Made by a program: the position numbers and the translations under genes | Notes under the pieces: model-generated | What the model saw: the letters and a program-made list of their open reading frames with translations, nothing else | What the model was told of the DNA's origin: nothing | The model's database searches: none | Assembly (NCBI GenBank): GCA_020427635.1 | Contig: JAGQOH010000005.1 | Coordinates: forward strand, 1-64,000 | Length of the DNA: 64,000 nucleotides | DNA from: Phycisphaerales bacterium | Lineage (GTDB): Bacteria; Planctomycetota; Phycisphaerae; Phycisphaerales; UBA1924 | Direction of reading: 5' to 3' | In this document: in pieces, positions 46,401 through 55,192 of the stretch | Layout of the letters: the number at the start of each line of letters is the position of its first letter | How positions within the stretch are numbered: the stretch's first letter is position 1

Positions 46401-48244
46401 GCCCGCATGATCACGCGCGAATCGTCCGGATACGTCGTGTACGCTTGCTCGACCAATTGCCGCGTGCGGTCAGCATCCTGATCGAGTTCCGATTGCCGAA
46501 TGTCCATGAGGGCCTTCACGATCGGATCCACCTCACCCGTCATCGCCTCGGCACCCTCCGGGTTGGCAATCATGAACGTCTGCACCTCGCGCAGCTTCTT
46601 CGCGAGTGCCTGGTTCTCGGGCGCGATCTTCGTAGCGCGTTCGAGCAATGTGGCCGCCTGCTCAACGTCACCCATCTTCAGGTACACATCTGCAAGCTGC
46701 ATGAGCGTGGAGTTCAGGCGATACCCCGCCCCAACCAATGTCTCGAACTTCTGGCGCGCATCACCAAGCACGCCCTCCGCCGCCAGGCTTGTTGCCAGCA
46801 GATAGTCAATTTCCTGGTCCTCGCCCACCTCTCGGCTAAGTTCGCTCAACAATGCCGTGGCATCCGAATACCGCGATTCCACAAGCGCAATCCGCGCATC
46901 GATGAGTTTCAACTGCGACTGCCCGCGCACACCGATCCGATTCTGCAGGGCATCACGCGACGTCTTGGCTTGAGCCAGGGCCTCATCGCGAGCTTCATCC
47001 GTTGTCGCGCGAGCGTATTCACCGAGCCACGTCGACACCTGGTCCGCCGCCGCTTGCCGGCGATACTGCGGCAGCAACAAGCCTTCCAAACTCAGCGTGG
47101 GCGTGGGCAGATCCATCACCTTCTGGAACGTCGCCAGCGCCTTGTCGCGCTCGCCGGCTCGCTGATATGCCTGCCCCAAGACCATGAGCCACTCGGGGTC
47201 CGTCGGGTGCAATGCTGCTTCGCGCTCAACGAACGCAAGCTGATCAGCCCGACTGATCGCTTCGCCTGCCCGTCCGATCAACTGCTGGATCCCGTTTGGA
47301 TCCATGCTGCCAGGAGGCAGATCCTTCATCTGTGCGAAGATTGCCGCGGCGCCCTTCTCGTGGGCCGCCTGCAGTGCCTGACGCACATCCGGACGTGCCG
47401 ATACGCCCACCTCAACGATCGGCATGTCCAGCTTCATGAGCAGCGCCATCACGTGATTCGGATGCGCCGCAATGAATTCGTCCACCGCCTTGCCCGCTTC
47501 TGTGAACTCGCGATCAGCAAGATCCGTGCGCCCATTGGCATGCTGGATTTCGCGCTCAGCAAGGTGCCAACGTGCGGCGGCGAAGCCCGCGTCCAGGAAG
47601 TCCGGGTTCGCCGCATACGCGGTCTGCAAGTCCTCCAGCGCCAACTCACGTGCTTCGTCGGGCACCGCCGTCAGGCTCATGCGCCCAACCTGCGCCAGCC
47701 CGCGGTACCCGCGAATCTTGGCGACGATCGGATCCTCCTCATCGCGCAGCGACTTCAGCTTCTCGGTGCAGGTCGAGACGATGAACTCGAGCATCTCGGC
47801 GCCGCCCCCTTGTTGCGTCACCCAGTCGAACCGAGCTTCGATGAGGCGCAGCTGCAACTCCGCATTCGCAGGGTCCAAGCTCGCCAGTCGCTCCAGGGCG
47901 CCGAAATAGTCGCCATTGAAGCGATCGCTATAGGTCACTTCCTCCTTGGGCGTGGTGCGCAGCATCGCGTCGATGTATTGCTCGATGTAGTCACGGCGTG
48001 CGCCTTCCTTGTCCACGGCGCGTCCAAAGCGAATGCGGGCCTCCTCAAGGAGCTCTTCCTCCGCTTCTGCATCACCTGCCGCCCGCGCCGCCTCGGCACG
48101 CGCGGCGTAGTCCTGACCTTGCGTGACGTTGCGCTCGGCAGATTTCAGCGAGTGATACGTCGCCAGCGCGACGATGCCCATCACCAGCACGAGCACCACG
48201 CTAATCGTGATGAACAGAAACTTCTTGTTGACTTTCGTTGCCAT
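43487..48244 (-). CDS. Giant TPR protein of the exosortase locus
   Basis: 1585-residue protein with an N-terminal membrane anchor (FLFITISVVLVLVMGIVALA, about 9-28) and then continuous tetratricopeptide-like helical repeats to the end (for example WLMVLGQAYQRAGERDKALA). Large TPR proteins accompany exosortases in PEP-CTERM/EPS loci (PrsT-like), where they are thought to scaffold glycan or protein export on the periplasmic side; that role is inferred from context. It lies 34 bases downstream of the EpsI gene. A 768-codon antisense frame over it is a shadow. Confidence 0.87.
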   Translation of the reverse strand: MATKVNKKFLFITISVVLVLVMGIVALATYHSLKSAERNVTQGQDYAARAEAARAAGDAEAEEELLEEARIRFGRAVDKEGARRDYIEQYIDAMLRTTPKEEVTYSDRFNGDYFGALERLASLDPANAELQLRLIEARFDWVTQQGGGAEMLEFIVSTCTEKLKSLRDEEDPIVAKIRGYRGLAQVGRMSLTAVPDEARELALEDLQTAYAANPDFLDAGFAAARWHLAEREIQHANGRTDLADREFTEAGKAVDEFIAAHPNHVMALLMKLDMPIVEVGVSARPDVRQALQAAHEKGAAAIFAQMKDLPPGSMDPNGIQQLIGRAGEAISRADQLAFVEREAALHPTDPEWLMVLGQAYQRAGERDKALATFQKVMDLPTPTLSLEGLLLPQYRRQAAADQVSTWLGEYARATTDEARDEALAQAKTSRDALQNRIGVRGQSQLKLIDARIALVESRYSDATALLSELSREVGEDQEIDYLLATSLAAEGVLGDARQKFETLVGAGYRLNSTLMQLADVYLKMGDVEQAATLLERATKIAPENQALAKKLREVQTFMIANPEGAEAMTGEVDPIVKALMDIRQSELDQDADRTRQLVEQAYTTYPDDSRVIMRALQQHMMDEDRPGAIAIAKSAQERFPNNQNFKNIVIALQYEDPVKAQDAVIEASPLPDVEKALQRVALYITQNMPDRVNEWLAAAEKADPNHPSVIEARFVWSLRQGDLATARVAAQKAGQLNSDRAEGATFEGRLQLAEGKPTDAVRTFESATKRLPYNAALWRLLGQSRLEAGLVPQAIDALERALQSKPDDVASAKLYARALAKLGRNDEALAAVGRESQVFRFMPNDEELRAIWLDLEAKAGDREEAVRVRREVFKALPDDTTNALALANLLIADEQWSEARDVLDQLEGKEVAPLIMTRLRALVARGDHGSVDEGVAVFDDYAKTLTEDEPLVAARMAQAGFLLECGEDAQAVEVLEAVRSKQGPTRDIDRQLGNYFFNLGSTKSTEAAQFEANEQPEAAAKATAEADEANRRAAEAYRSIIAEGGENVEDAFGVSKRLVETLIRMENMSEARTVLQKAAKQYPNDLEVLILSAAIAERTGDTREAQRILASAVEKHPSSHLPYYRRAVLNRDDPAMFPDVIQDLDQVLRLRPDMMDAWGLKFELYKSRGRLEEALVELRKGLENASGSNADTLRRVLVQQLLNVRRENEALNAAIEAADRYPDSSFWQGSTGDLCRRLGRYSEASRCFQRLLDLDSTKADEERSKVVSASLLDCLLQRDAPPTRGQALRLLDVVKSMEETVPTIMLQARTQAFLDNLDEMEALIDKGYDMAVELGDSNMLGYWYTQVRQALGAEGEAQQWLDKLAASRGELPVSLEVRRLGYKRLVAGVKAEDIPRAEAMVAGSEGDAAAQLEAYKLLSNLQYDLGVSKETSDPAAARKLFEQALDSGRKGLALYNLDLELNNNVGYILAKHLDRGEEAIPYAEQAQQIAPDNSAVLDTVGVVFFEAGRLNDAAGHLQNAIRTALVPDHRVLSNIHLAQVYVALEDNRGARQALADAQKALEDVRTGSNRDQYQAEIDAVRSTIP

Positions 48245-48278
48245 GACCTATCAATCCCATCGCCCGCTTGCGGGCTTG

Positions 48279-49112
48279 CTAAGAACCTTCGTGCTCAGAA
48301 ACATTGCCTCGTTCGACTTCGATCCAATCCGGCATCCGCCGCATGACTTCGGGAAGCAGCTCATCGAGCAGCCCGCCGACCAGCACCGCCAATTCCTCTG
48401 GCGTGTCCACAGACGCCGACATAAACTGCATCTTTGCGTAGTACGCATAGTCCGCCTGCAAACGAAACGCCTGCAAACGCACCTCATCCGCTGACGACAC
48501 CACCGTGCCGTTTGCGATGAAGAAATACCCCGCCAGCACGCGCCCGCCCGACGGATCCTCATACTGCGAGACGCGCAGCGCCAGATCCTCCACGCGATAG
48601 GGCAGGCGGAATCGATTCTGCACTTCACTGCCCCGACCCAGCAGGATCGGTGGATCCTTGTCCGAATCCGGATCCACAATCAGGCGCGACAGATCAAGCG
48701 GCACCTTCACAGTTTGGCTCGCGCCAACCAGATTTACGCCCGCCGCCACAAAACAGCGCTCTGGCACGTGCGGCACGGTGTCGATCATGCCCGTGTAGTA
48801 CGCCATATGCACGTCGAGTCGCGCCGGTTCATCCGGCGGCTCGATCCCCGTCTGCACATACGTCCGCGTCAGGTAGTTGAAGGTGCCAAGCTCTTCCGCG
48901 GCTTCCTTGGAGAGCACCTCATCCTCGCCCCGCTGCGCCCAACCCGGAACGGCGCGCGGCAGCGTGCGCAACTGCAAATTGTTTGGTGGATAGATCGGGC
49001 GCTTTTGCAACCGAATCTTGGCGTATGACAAATATGCCGGCAGCGCGACCGATGCGCCGAGCAACAGCGCGACCGCCGCAACAAACGCCATGTCGATGCG
49101 CGGGCGGGCCAT
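48279..49112 (-). CDS. EpsI family exosortase-associated protein
   Basis: 277-residue protein with an N-terminal membrane helix (MAFVAAVALLLGASVALPAY) and a periplasmic DUF3485/EpsI domain. The motif HVPERCFVAAGVNLVG corresponds to the conserved His..Cys segment of the family. EpsI sits next to exosortases in most PEP-CTERM systems; its biochemical role is not settled. The ATG at 49112 overlaps the exosortase stop by one base, so translation is coupled. Confidence 0.88.
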   Translation of the reverse strand: MARPRIDMAFVAAVALLLGASVALPAYLSYAKIRLQKRPIYPPNNLQLRTLPRAVPGWAQRGEDEVLSKEAAEELGTFNYLTRTYVQTGIEPPDEPARLDVHMAYYTGMIDTVPHVPERCFVAAGVNLVGASQTVKVPLDLSRLIVDPDSDKDPPILLGRGSEVQNRFRLPYRVEDLALRVSQYEDPSGGRVLAGYFFIANGTVVSSADEVRLQAFRLQADYAYYAKMQFMSASVDTPEELAVLVGGLLDELLPEVMRRMPDWIEVERGNVSEHEGS

Positions 49113-50047
49113 CAGACAGACTCCTCTGGCTCGATCTTGCGCAGGATCCACGCGCCGCCCATGAACAGCCCAAGGGCCGGCACGAGCAGGATGGTGCCAA
49201 TCACCATGTGCGCATCACCTGCCGCCAGCCCAGGCTTGAACAGGGTCAGGCCGCCCAGCACTGCCACGCGCACGATATTCATGAAGAGTGCGACGGGCGT
49301 CGCCATTAGCACGATCGCACACCGCTGCCACCACGTCCGACCCGCAAAGAACGCAACCACCACGCTCAGCGCCGCGAAGGCCACGACCATGCGCATCCCG
49401 CTGCACGCTTCTGCGACATCGAGCGGGATGACCTTGCCACCATGAAAGATCTCCAGCTTGTTGCCGTAGCGCGTCACGTCCAGACCGAACACCGTCAGCA
49501 TCAGTTCCGCGCCGCGCGACGCCAACAACTTCAAGGGCCATGTCAGCTTCGTCATCACCTGCTCGGAGATCGTGATCCCAAACCCAAGGAATCCAATCGG
49601 AAACGAGAGCACTCGCAGCATGTGCGGCCCAGCAAGCAGCAGCACCACCCCCGCCAGGGCGAGGATCATCGAAAGGCCCTGGAACATGTGGTTTGGGAAG
49701 CCCGAGATGAAGTACACATAGCTCATCATCCCCAGCACGAGCACCGCAAGCCCAGGCCAATAAATGCACGCCGGCGTTGCGGCAACCCGTGCCCTGTGCT
49801 TCCAAATGTAGAACGCACTGATCAAGGGCACGACAAAGGCATGCCCCCAATCCTCGAACGCGCCGCGGCTGTATTGCTGTTGCTTGTCAAACCACCGGTA
49901 GAACAGCGCGATGAAAGACACGCTCACCAGCCCGAGCATCACATAGCCCATCGCATCGTGCGCACGCAGACGTGTCACCAGGCGCGAAATCGGCGGCGCC
50001 GCGCCTGTGCTGAGCCCCACCCCAGGTTCTCGTGAAAGTGTTGACAT
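49112..50047 (-). CDS. Exosortase (PEP-CTERM processing transpeptidase)
   Basis: 311-residue membrane protein with about eight helices. The catalytic triad is visible: Cys215 in VAEACSGMRM, Arg260 in NIVRVAVLG and His280 in GDAHMVIGT. It is expected to cleave PEP-CTERM proteins and transfer them to an unknown acceptor at the envelope. The ATG at 50047 is chosen; 25 extra upstream codons in the frame look non-coding. Subtype (XrtA, XrtU or other) cannot be decided by eye. It is followed directly by EpsI. Confidence 0.92.
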   Translation of the reverse strand: MSTLSREPGVGLSTGAAPPISRLVTRLRAHDAMGYVMLGLVSVSFIALFYRWFDKQQQYSRGAFEDWGHAFVVPLISAFYIWKHRARVAATPACIYWPGLAVLVLGMMSYVYFISGFPNHMFQGLSMILALAGVVLLLAGPHMLRVLSFPIGFLGFGITISEQVMTKLTWPLKLLASRGAELMLTVFGLDVTRYGNKLEIFHGGKVIPLDVAEACSGMRMVVAFAALSVVVAFFAGRTWWQRCAIVLMATPVALFMNIVRVAVLGGLTLFKPGLAAGDAHMVIGTILLVPALGLFMGGAWILRKIEPEESV

Positions 50048-50280
50048 CGAGGTCCCCTGGACCCTCCATCGACCGAGCGAGCGCACGTCCCAACCGCTCG
50101 CGGGTAAACCCACCGCAATCAATCGTCCGCGGGGCGCACCGTCACCACCTTGGCGGTCCCTCCCCGCTTACGAATCAGGGGCTTCACAGTTCGGCGTCCC
50201 GTGCCAGGCGCAAGATACCAGCACCACCTCAGCCTCGCTCAGGCGGCGCCACCCCTCCATCCGACTCGTTTTGCCTGGGC

Positions 50281-51840
50281 CTAGAAGCCCTGGCGATTCG
50301 TCGGCGGTGCCCCGAACACGTCGTTGCCGAAGTTCCGGTCCAACAGGAACCCGAACCCGTAGGACGTTCGGAACCCGCCGCGCAACACCGCCAAGGGCGT
50401 TGCCCAGAAATTGGTGCCGAAGTTCAGCATGTCGTCGGGCTTCAGAATGATGTCCGGGGCTGTGCCCTCGAAAATCGCCCGCACATCGAGCCGCAACGTC
50501 GCCTGGCGATTAGCCCCGATCATCCGCGTCAGATCCACCCGCTCCGGGATGCCGATCGCGGACATGCCGCCCGCCGCGACCACCGCGCGCTGCACCGTCA
50601 GCTTGGTGTTCCCGCTCAGGTTGTAGGTCCCGGGGCGCGCGATGCCCGCGCCACCTACATACACCACGCCAAAGTCAGGCGATGGCACATTGATCACGTC
50701 GCCCGGCCGCACGATGATGTTCACGTCCGCGTCGCCGCGCAGCAACTCGCGCACCGGCACTTCGATCACGCGCTGCGTCATCAAGGGCGTCGTGCCGCCG
50801 GCGCTCGCCAAAGGATCAGCCCCTTCACCAAGTCCGCCCGTCGGCGCCGAGGTCACGCGCTGCCAGCGCCCGTCCAGAAACACCCAGCGCCCCGGACTGT
50901 TCCCCGTCGGCGCAATCGCCTCGTCCGTCGCGGGCGTGAAGTCTGAGTCCAAATCGATCAGTGGCTCGTCGCCATCCTGCAGATTCGCCATCGCAGACGG
51001 ACTGATCGCACTTGGCGTGACAGAGCGCACAGCTCGTTGCGGCGCAGACCGCAATGCGCCACCGCTTGGTTCTTCATCGAGCAAGTTGTCGATCAAATTG
51101 CGCAGCTCATCACCTGTCGGTGCGGGCTCATCGGGCGGTGGCTGGTCAGGCAACGCATTTTGCGGCGGCAGCGGCGCACCGGTGCCCGTCTCAGAGAGCG
51201 ACACCTGGCGAATCACATACACCTTCGGAATCGTGGGCTGCACGCCACCTGCAGTGATCAGCGCATCAAGCAAACGGAACTCGGGATACGGAATGCTGAA
51301 ACGCCCGACATTCGGCACCAACCCCAGCACGCCGTAGGTCGACTGGCCCTGGCGCGGCACGCGCACAATGAGCGCCGGGTTGTCCAGGATGCCCTTCTCC
51401 TTGATCACATCCGCGATTGCTGTCTGCGCCTGGCCCGCCGTCAACCCCGCGATGAACACCGGGTCGATCAGGGGCAGCGCGACAAAGCCGCGCTGATCAA
51501 TCATCGCCTGATTGAGCGATGGACGCCCACGCTCAATGAAGTCTAGAATCTCGATCTCAACGACATCGCCCGGTGCCAATCGATACTCGACCGGTTCCGG
51601 CACCAGATCCTCGGGACGCACCTGCGTCACGTTGAAGAACTCGCCTTGGTCGCTCTCGATGATGTCGATGCGCTCAAGCACCGGCACGATCGTCGGCGTG
51701 TGCTCCCAGCGCCCGACTACGCTCGGGTCCAGCATCCACGAGTCGACCCCGCAGCCCGCGCTGATCGCCACCAGTGCTCCCGCGCACAACCGCCCGGTCC
51801 GGGCCCCGCGCCGTCTCACCGTTGTTGCCGCTCCCCCCAC
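50281..51840 (-). CDS. Wza-like outer-membrane polysaccharide export lipoprotein with inserted linker
   Basis: 519-residue protein with a lipobox-like ISAGC (Cys about 30). YRLAPGDVVEIEILDFIERG opens the poly-export domain, and two SLBB-like segments follow. The first is interrupted: VYVIRQVSL (about 206-214) and VIEVPVRELLRGDADVNIIV (about 360-380) are normally consecutive but are split by roughly 145 residues rich in Pro, Asp and Ser. The C-terminus carries a second SLBB-like part. It forms the outer-membrane exit for exopolysaccharide, paired with the Wzc-like protein. The start is GTG 51840 with AGGAG eight bases upstream. Confidence 0.87.
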   Translation of the reverse strand: MGGAATTVRRRGARTGRLCAGALVAISAGCGVDSWMLDPSVVGRWEHTPTIVPVLERIDIIESDQGEFFNVTQVRPEDLVPEPVEYRLAPGDVVEIEILDFIERGRPSLNQAMIDQRGFVALPLIDPVFIAGLTAGQAQTAIADVIKEKGILDNPALIVRVPRQGQSTYGVLGLVPNVGRFSIPYPEFRLLDALITAGGVQPTIPKVYVIRQVSLSETGTGAPLPPQNALPDQPPPDEPAPTGDELRNLIDNLLDEEPSGGALRSAPQRAVRSVTPSAISPSAMANLQDGDEPLIDLDSDFTPATDEAIAPTGNSPGRWVFLDGRWQRVTSAPTGGLGEGADPLASAGGTTPLMTQRVIEVPVRELLRGDADVNIIVRPGDVINVPSPDFGVVYVGGAGIARPGTYNLSGNTKLTVQRAVVAAGGMSAIGIPERVDLTRMIGANRQATLRLDVRAIFEGTAPDIILKPDDMLNFGTNFWATPLAVLRGGFRTSYGFGFLLDRNFGNDVFGAPPTNRQGF

Positions 51841-52074
51841 GGGCGTTGCTCCTCACCGGCCCCCGCGGGGGCCATCCTGCTCTTGGCCGTCACCTGTGCG
51901 CCGCCCGAACCATGCAACACGGCGAAGTGGGATTATCGACCGCCTTGCCCTTCCCTGTTTACCAACGCCCAGGGAGTCGATGATGGTTCTGGACCATGGA
52001 CATGGTATGGGACCCTACGCTCCACCGCCCCAGGCGTTCGATTGCCACCCTGGACCACCTATAGTTGCTGACGC

Positions 52075-53166
52075 GTGACCACAATCGACCCCACCAATGC
52101 GCCCGCCGATGCCGCCCTCGCGAGGACCCTCGCCCGTCATCCCCGTCCCCTGGGTGGGGATCCTATGCGCTCAGGCGGCAAGCCCCTGATCTCGCTGTCC
52201 GACCAGATCCTCAATAATCGTGACCAGACCGGCGATGACGCCCGACACACGCTCTCGCTCAAACGCAAACCTGCATGGCTTCGTGCCAAAGTCCCAGGTG
52301 GCCCCGGCTACACCGAGCTCCGAAACAACCTCCAGACCCATGGTCTGCACACCGTTTGCGAAGAAGCATCCTGCCCCAACATGGGCGAATGCTGGGCCCG
52401 CGGCGTCGCCACCATCATGATCCTGGGTGACACCTGCACCCGCGCCTGCGGCTTCTGCAACATCAAAACTGGCAAGCCCAATCCCGTCGACAACGATGAG
52501 CCCCGACGCGTCGCCGAGTCCCTCAAGCTCATGGGCCTCCGCCACGTCGTCATCACGTCGGTTGATCGCGACGATCAGCCCGATGGCGGCGCCCGCATCT
52601 GGGCCGAGACCATCATGCGCACGCATGACGCCTGCCCCGACATGTCCGTCGAGGTCCTGATCCCCGATTTCAAGGGCGATTGGCGGGCCCTTCAGCTCGT
52701 CATCGATGCCAGGCCCGAAATCCTGAACCACAACCTCGAAACCGTCCGCCGCATGTACCCCGCGGTGCGGCCGCAGGCGAAGTTCAACCAGTCCGTCGAG
52801 CTGCTCCGCCGGTGCAAGGATGCGGGCCTGGTCACCAAGACCGGCATCATGGTCGGCATTGGCGAAAAGGACGACGAGGTCGACGCCCTTATGGCGGATG
52901 TCTACGCCCGGGCCGAGACCGACATCCTCACGATTGGGCAATACCTCCAGCCCACGCGCAACCACCTGCCGATCGACCGCTGGGTCCACCCCGACCGGTT
53001 CGACGCCTACCGCTCGACCGGCCTTTCGATGGGCTGGAAGGTCGTCGAATCTGGCCCGATGGTCCGCTCGAGCTACCACGCCGACATGCAGGTCGATGCC
53101 CTGGTGGGCGAGCAGGCAGAGAGCGCCAAGCGGTTCAGGGAACTGCTCGAAGGCCGTACCCCCTAA
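52075..53166 (+). CDS. lipA: Lipoyl synthase
   Basis: 363-residue radical-SAM enzyme that inserts two sulfurs into octanoyl chains to make lipoate. The auxiliary cluster cysteines are in [12 protein letters not shown] (Cys95, 100, 106), the radical-SAM cluster in CTRACGFC (121, 125, 128), and the conserved RSSY is in MVRSSYHAD. Start uncertain: GTG 52075 gives a coding-like 30-residue extension, while ATG 52165 has GGGTGGGGA five bases upstream and gives the usual ~333 residues. A TATAGT at 52061-52066 could be a -10 box, placing the transcript start about at the GTG; that would favour the inner ATG or leaderless translation. Confidence 0.93.
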   Translation: MTTIDPTNAPADAALARTLARHPRPLGGDPMRSGGKPLISLSDQILNNRDQTGDDARHTLSLKRKPAWLRAKVPGGPGYTELRNNLQTHGLHTVCEEASCPNMGECWARGVATIMILGDTCTRACGFCNIKTGKPNPVDNDEPRRVAESLKLMGLRHVVITSVDRDDQPDGGARIWAETIMRTHDACPDMSVEVLIPDFKGDWRALQLVIDARPEILNHNLETVRRMYPAVRPQAKFNQSVELLRRCKDAGLVTKTGIMVGIGEKDDEVDALMADVYARAETDILTIGQYLQPTRNHLPIDRWVHPDRFDAYRSTGLSMGWKVVESGPMVRSSYHADMQVDALVGEQAESAKRFRELLEGRTP

Positions 53167-53284
53167 ACAGGGCATTCCAGCTTTCGGGGCGTGGCGATGC
53201 CTTGGCTTGCAGGGCATTGGTGGCATGCTGGAGACCGCGGGGCGAAGGCTCCGTCGAGTCACAAGTCAGCACAGGGAGAAAAAC

Positions 53285-53953
53285 ATGTCACGTTTCATCG
53301 GCGCGATCGCGCTCAGTGTGCTCGCTGGCGCAGCAACCGCCAACGCAGCACTCATCGACCTCATGCCGGGTGGCGCCACGGGGCTCGTCGGCACCACCTC
53401 CGCCGTCGACACCGAACTCGCCGGCTCAACCAGTTCAATGGTCGACGTCGAGATCCCCTTCCAGATCTTCGGCAACGGCGGCGCAAACGACGGCCCGCCG
53501 CCCCTGCTCTACGAGGGCATCTTGCAAAACCGAATCGTCACCTCGGACGACACCGGCGAATTCCACTTCTACTACCGCATCCGCGACACCAATGGAAGCC
53601 TGAACGGCATCCTCGGCTCGGTCGAGACGTTTGGTTTCGCTGATTGGACTACGCGCGTTGAGTATCGCACCGACAGCCTGGGCGACGTGGGCCCAAGCCG
53701 CGCCGAGCGCTCCGCCGGAACAGGCGACGCTCTGCACTACCTCTTTGGCAACCCGTTCTTCGCGCCCGAAGAGTCATTGTTCTTCTTCGCCGCCACCGAA
53801 GCGATGAACTACACCATGGCCAAGACCACGATCTACCTCACCACAGGCGAAAGCGTCACCCTCGACACCTTTGCCCCGGCGATCCCCTCGCCCGGATCCT
53901 GGGCGATCTTCGGCGTGGGTGGACTGGCGGTCGTGCGTCGACGTCGCCGCTGA
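53285..53953 (+). CDS. PEP-CTERM sorting-domain protein C
   Basis: 222-residue exported protein. Signal peptide MSRFIGAIALSVLAGAATANA, then a beta-rich domain (FHFYYRIRDTNGSLNGILGS) of unknown function, and C-terminal IPSPGSWAIFGVGGLAVV followed by RRRRR, a PEP-CTERM anchor. GGGAG precedes the ATG by about eight bases. It is unrelated in its body to paralogues A and B. It sits 3-4 kb from the exosortase on the opposite strand. A strong terminator follows. Confidence 0.88.
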   Translation: MSRFIGAIALSVLAGAATANAALIDLMPGGATGLVGTTSAVDTELAGSTSSMVDVEIPFQIFGNGGANDGPPPLLYEGILQNRIVTSDDTGEFHFYYRIRDTNGSLNGILGSVETFGFADWTTRVEYRTDSLGDVGPSRAERSAGTGDALHYLFGNPFFAPEESLFFFAATEAMNYTMAKTTIYLTTGESVTLDTFAPAIPSPGSWAIFGVGGLAVVRRRRR

Positions 53954-53973
53954 TCAGTGAACTTGCTCATTCC

Positions 53974-54005
53974 AAGGGCCCGTCCATTGCGGCGGGCCCT
54001 TTTTC
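53974..54005 (+). terminator. Terminator of PEP-CTERM gene C
   Basis: AAGGGCCCG (53974-53982) pairs with CGGGCCCTT (53993-54001) across a ten-base loop, followed by a T-run to 54004. Confidence 0.85.
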
Positions 54006-54155
54006 ATGCGCCCGCCCCTGCCACTCTGACACCTCACACGCCCCCACCGGCCAATCCGGACAGCCCGACAGGTCGTCGTGTTGCCATAACTGCTTTCTCA
54101 ATCGCTGGTTACGCCGTGTGCCCGCTGGCCCGCCCTTTGCCACATATCCGCCGAC

Positions 54156-54731
54156 ATGGTCATGCTGCGCCATCCAGGTCGGCCCTTCGGTGACCCCGCA
54201 CACAGCGGCGGTGGAGGCTACGTCCCCGCGCCGAGCGAGCAGGGCATTCCGGGCCAGACCCCCGGCGGCCGCCTGAACCTCCTGCTGTCCTCCACCGATT
54301 GGCGCGAAGAGACCTGGGCCGACCATCTGCCCCGCCTGCTCTCGCCCATGGGGGTACACGCGGTGCGCGTCCGGTCGGGGCGCGAGGCGGGCGAGGTGCT
54401 CAAGACCACCCGCATCGATATCGCGGTCGTCGACCTGAGCCTGCCGCTCGATCACACCGCCCACATCGACGAAACAACCGCGCGCCTCGAAGGCGGCATG
54501 CGTCTGCTCGAACTGCTCTTCCGCTCCGTTGCGCCGCCACCGACGCTCGTCGTCAAGCGCCGGCGCACCACACGCGAAGAAGCGCGCGAGATCGCCCATG
54601 CCCTGCGCGCAGGCGCATTCGCGGTCATCGACCGCCCGGTGCGCATGGAACTGGTGCTGCAAACCATGCAGCGTGTGCTCAAGAAGTATTACCGCGACCA
54701 ATGGCCCGACTGCTGCAAAGGCGAGGGCTAA
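54156..54731 (+). CDS. Degenerate response-regulator receiver protein
   Basis: 191-residue protein: a ~38-residue Gly/Pro-rich start and then one CheY-like receiver domain. The likely phospho-acceptor is Asp93 in IDIAVVDLSLPL. The usual acidic pair near the first strand is reduced (LLLSSTDWRE, only Asp48), and the conserved Lys after the last strand is Arg160 (FAVIDRPVRM). A ~15-residue insert follows Asp93. There is no output domain. It may be an atypical or phosphorylation-independent receiver. It lies 90 bases before groS on the same strand; relation to heat-shock control is unknown. Confidence 0.65.
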   Translation: MVMLRHPGRPFGDPAHSGGGGYVPAPSEQGIPGQTPGGRLNLLLSSTDWREETWADHLPRLLSPMGVHAVRVRSGREAGEVLKTTRIDIAVVDLSLPLDHTAHIDETTARLEGGMRLLELLFRSVAPPPTLVVKRRRTTREEAREIAHALRAGAFAVIDRPVRMELVLQTMQRVLKKYYRDQWPDCCKGEG

Positions 54732-54748
54732 CGCATCGCAACATCGTT

Positions 54749-54788
54749 CACGTTTGTTTTTTGAATCACAGTTTCTGAATCACGTTTG
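54749..54788 (+). promoter_or_regulatory. Direct repeats in the groE leader
   Basis: CACGTTTG occurs at 54749-54756 and 54781-54788, and TGAATCAC at 54762-54769 and 54776-54783, in an AT-rich patch just before groS. No CIRCE element (TTAGCACTC-N9-GAGTGCTAA) is present. A regulatory role is a guess. Confidence 0.35.
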
Positions 54789-54821
54789 GAAAGTTTGAAG
54801 GACTCGAAAGGGAAAGAAACC

Positions 54822-55181
54822 ATGGCAACCGCAACGGCGCCGCGCAAGAAGACGACGACCAGCTCATCATCATCCAAGGGCAAACTCGCCTCGAAGATTC
54901 GCCCCCTGCATGACAAAGTCATCGTGCAGCGCGATGAGGCCGCGACCATCACCGATGCAGGCATCTATCTGCCCGAATCCGCGAAGGACACGCCCAAGAG
55001 CGGCACCATCCTGTCCGTGGGCGATGGCGCAATCAATCACGACACGGGTGATCGCATTCCGCTGACCGTCAAGAAGGGCGATCGCGTGATCTTCTCGAGC
55101 TACGCCGGCACCGAAGTCAAACTCGACGGCGAAGAGCTGCTCATCATGTCCGAGAGCGACATCCTCGCGGTTGTTGAGTGA
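54822..55181 (+). CDS. groS: Co-chaperonin GroES
   Basis: 119-residue GroES. KIRPLHDKVIVQRDEAATIT is the first strand and the mobile loop region follows (AGIYLPESAKDTPKSGTILS); VKKGDRVIFSSYAGTEVKLD and the C-terminal ILAVVE are typical. It caps the GroEL cage. An additional ~22-residue N-terminal extension (ATAPRKKTTTSSSSSKGK) precedes the core. The ATG at 54822 is preceded by AAGGGAAAG. Confidence 0.95.
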   Translation: MATATAPRKKTTTSSSSSKGKLASKIRPLHDKVIVQRDEAATITDAGIYLPESAKDTPKSGTILSVGDGAINHDTGDRIPLTVKKGDRVIFSSYAGTEVKLDGEELLIMSESDILAVVE

Positions 55182-55192
55182 TTGGCTGATCA

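Noticed and set aside
46040-48346. 768-codon frame antisense to the giant TPR gene
   Set aside because: Arg/His/Leu-rich translation typical of antisense to high-GC genes; the TPR gene on the other strand is well supported.
54732-54821. Possible CIRCE operator before groS
   Set aside because: No copy of the 9-N9-9 inverted repeat could be found.
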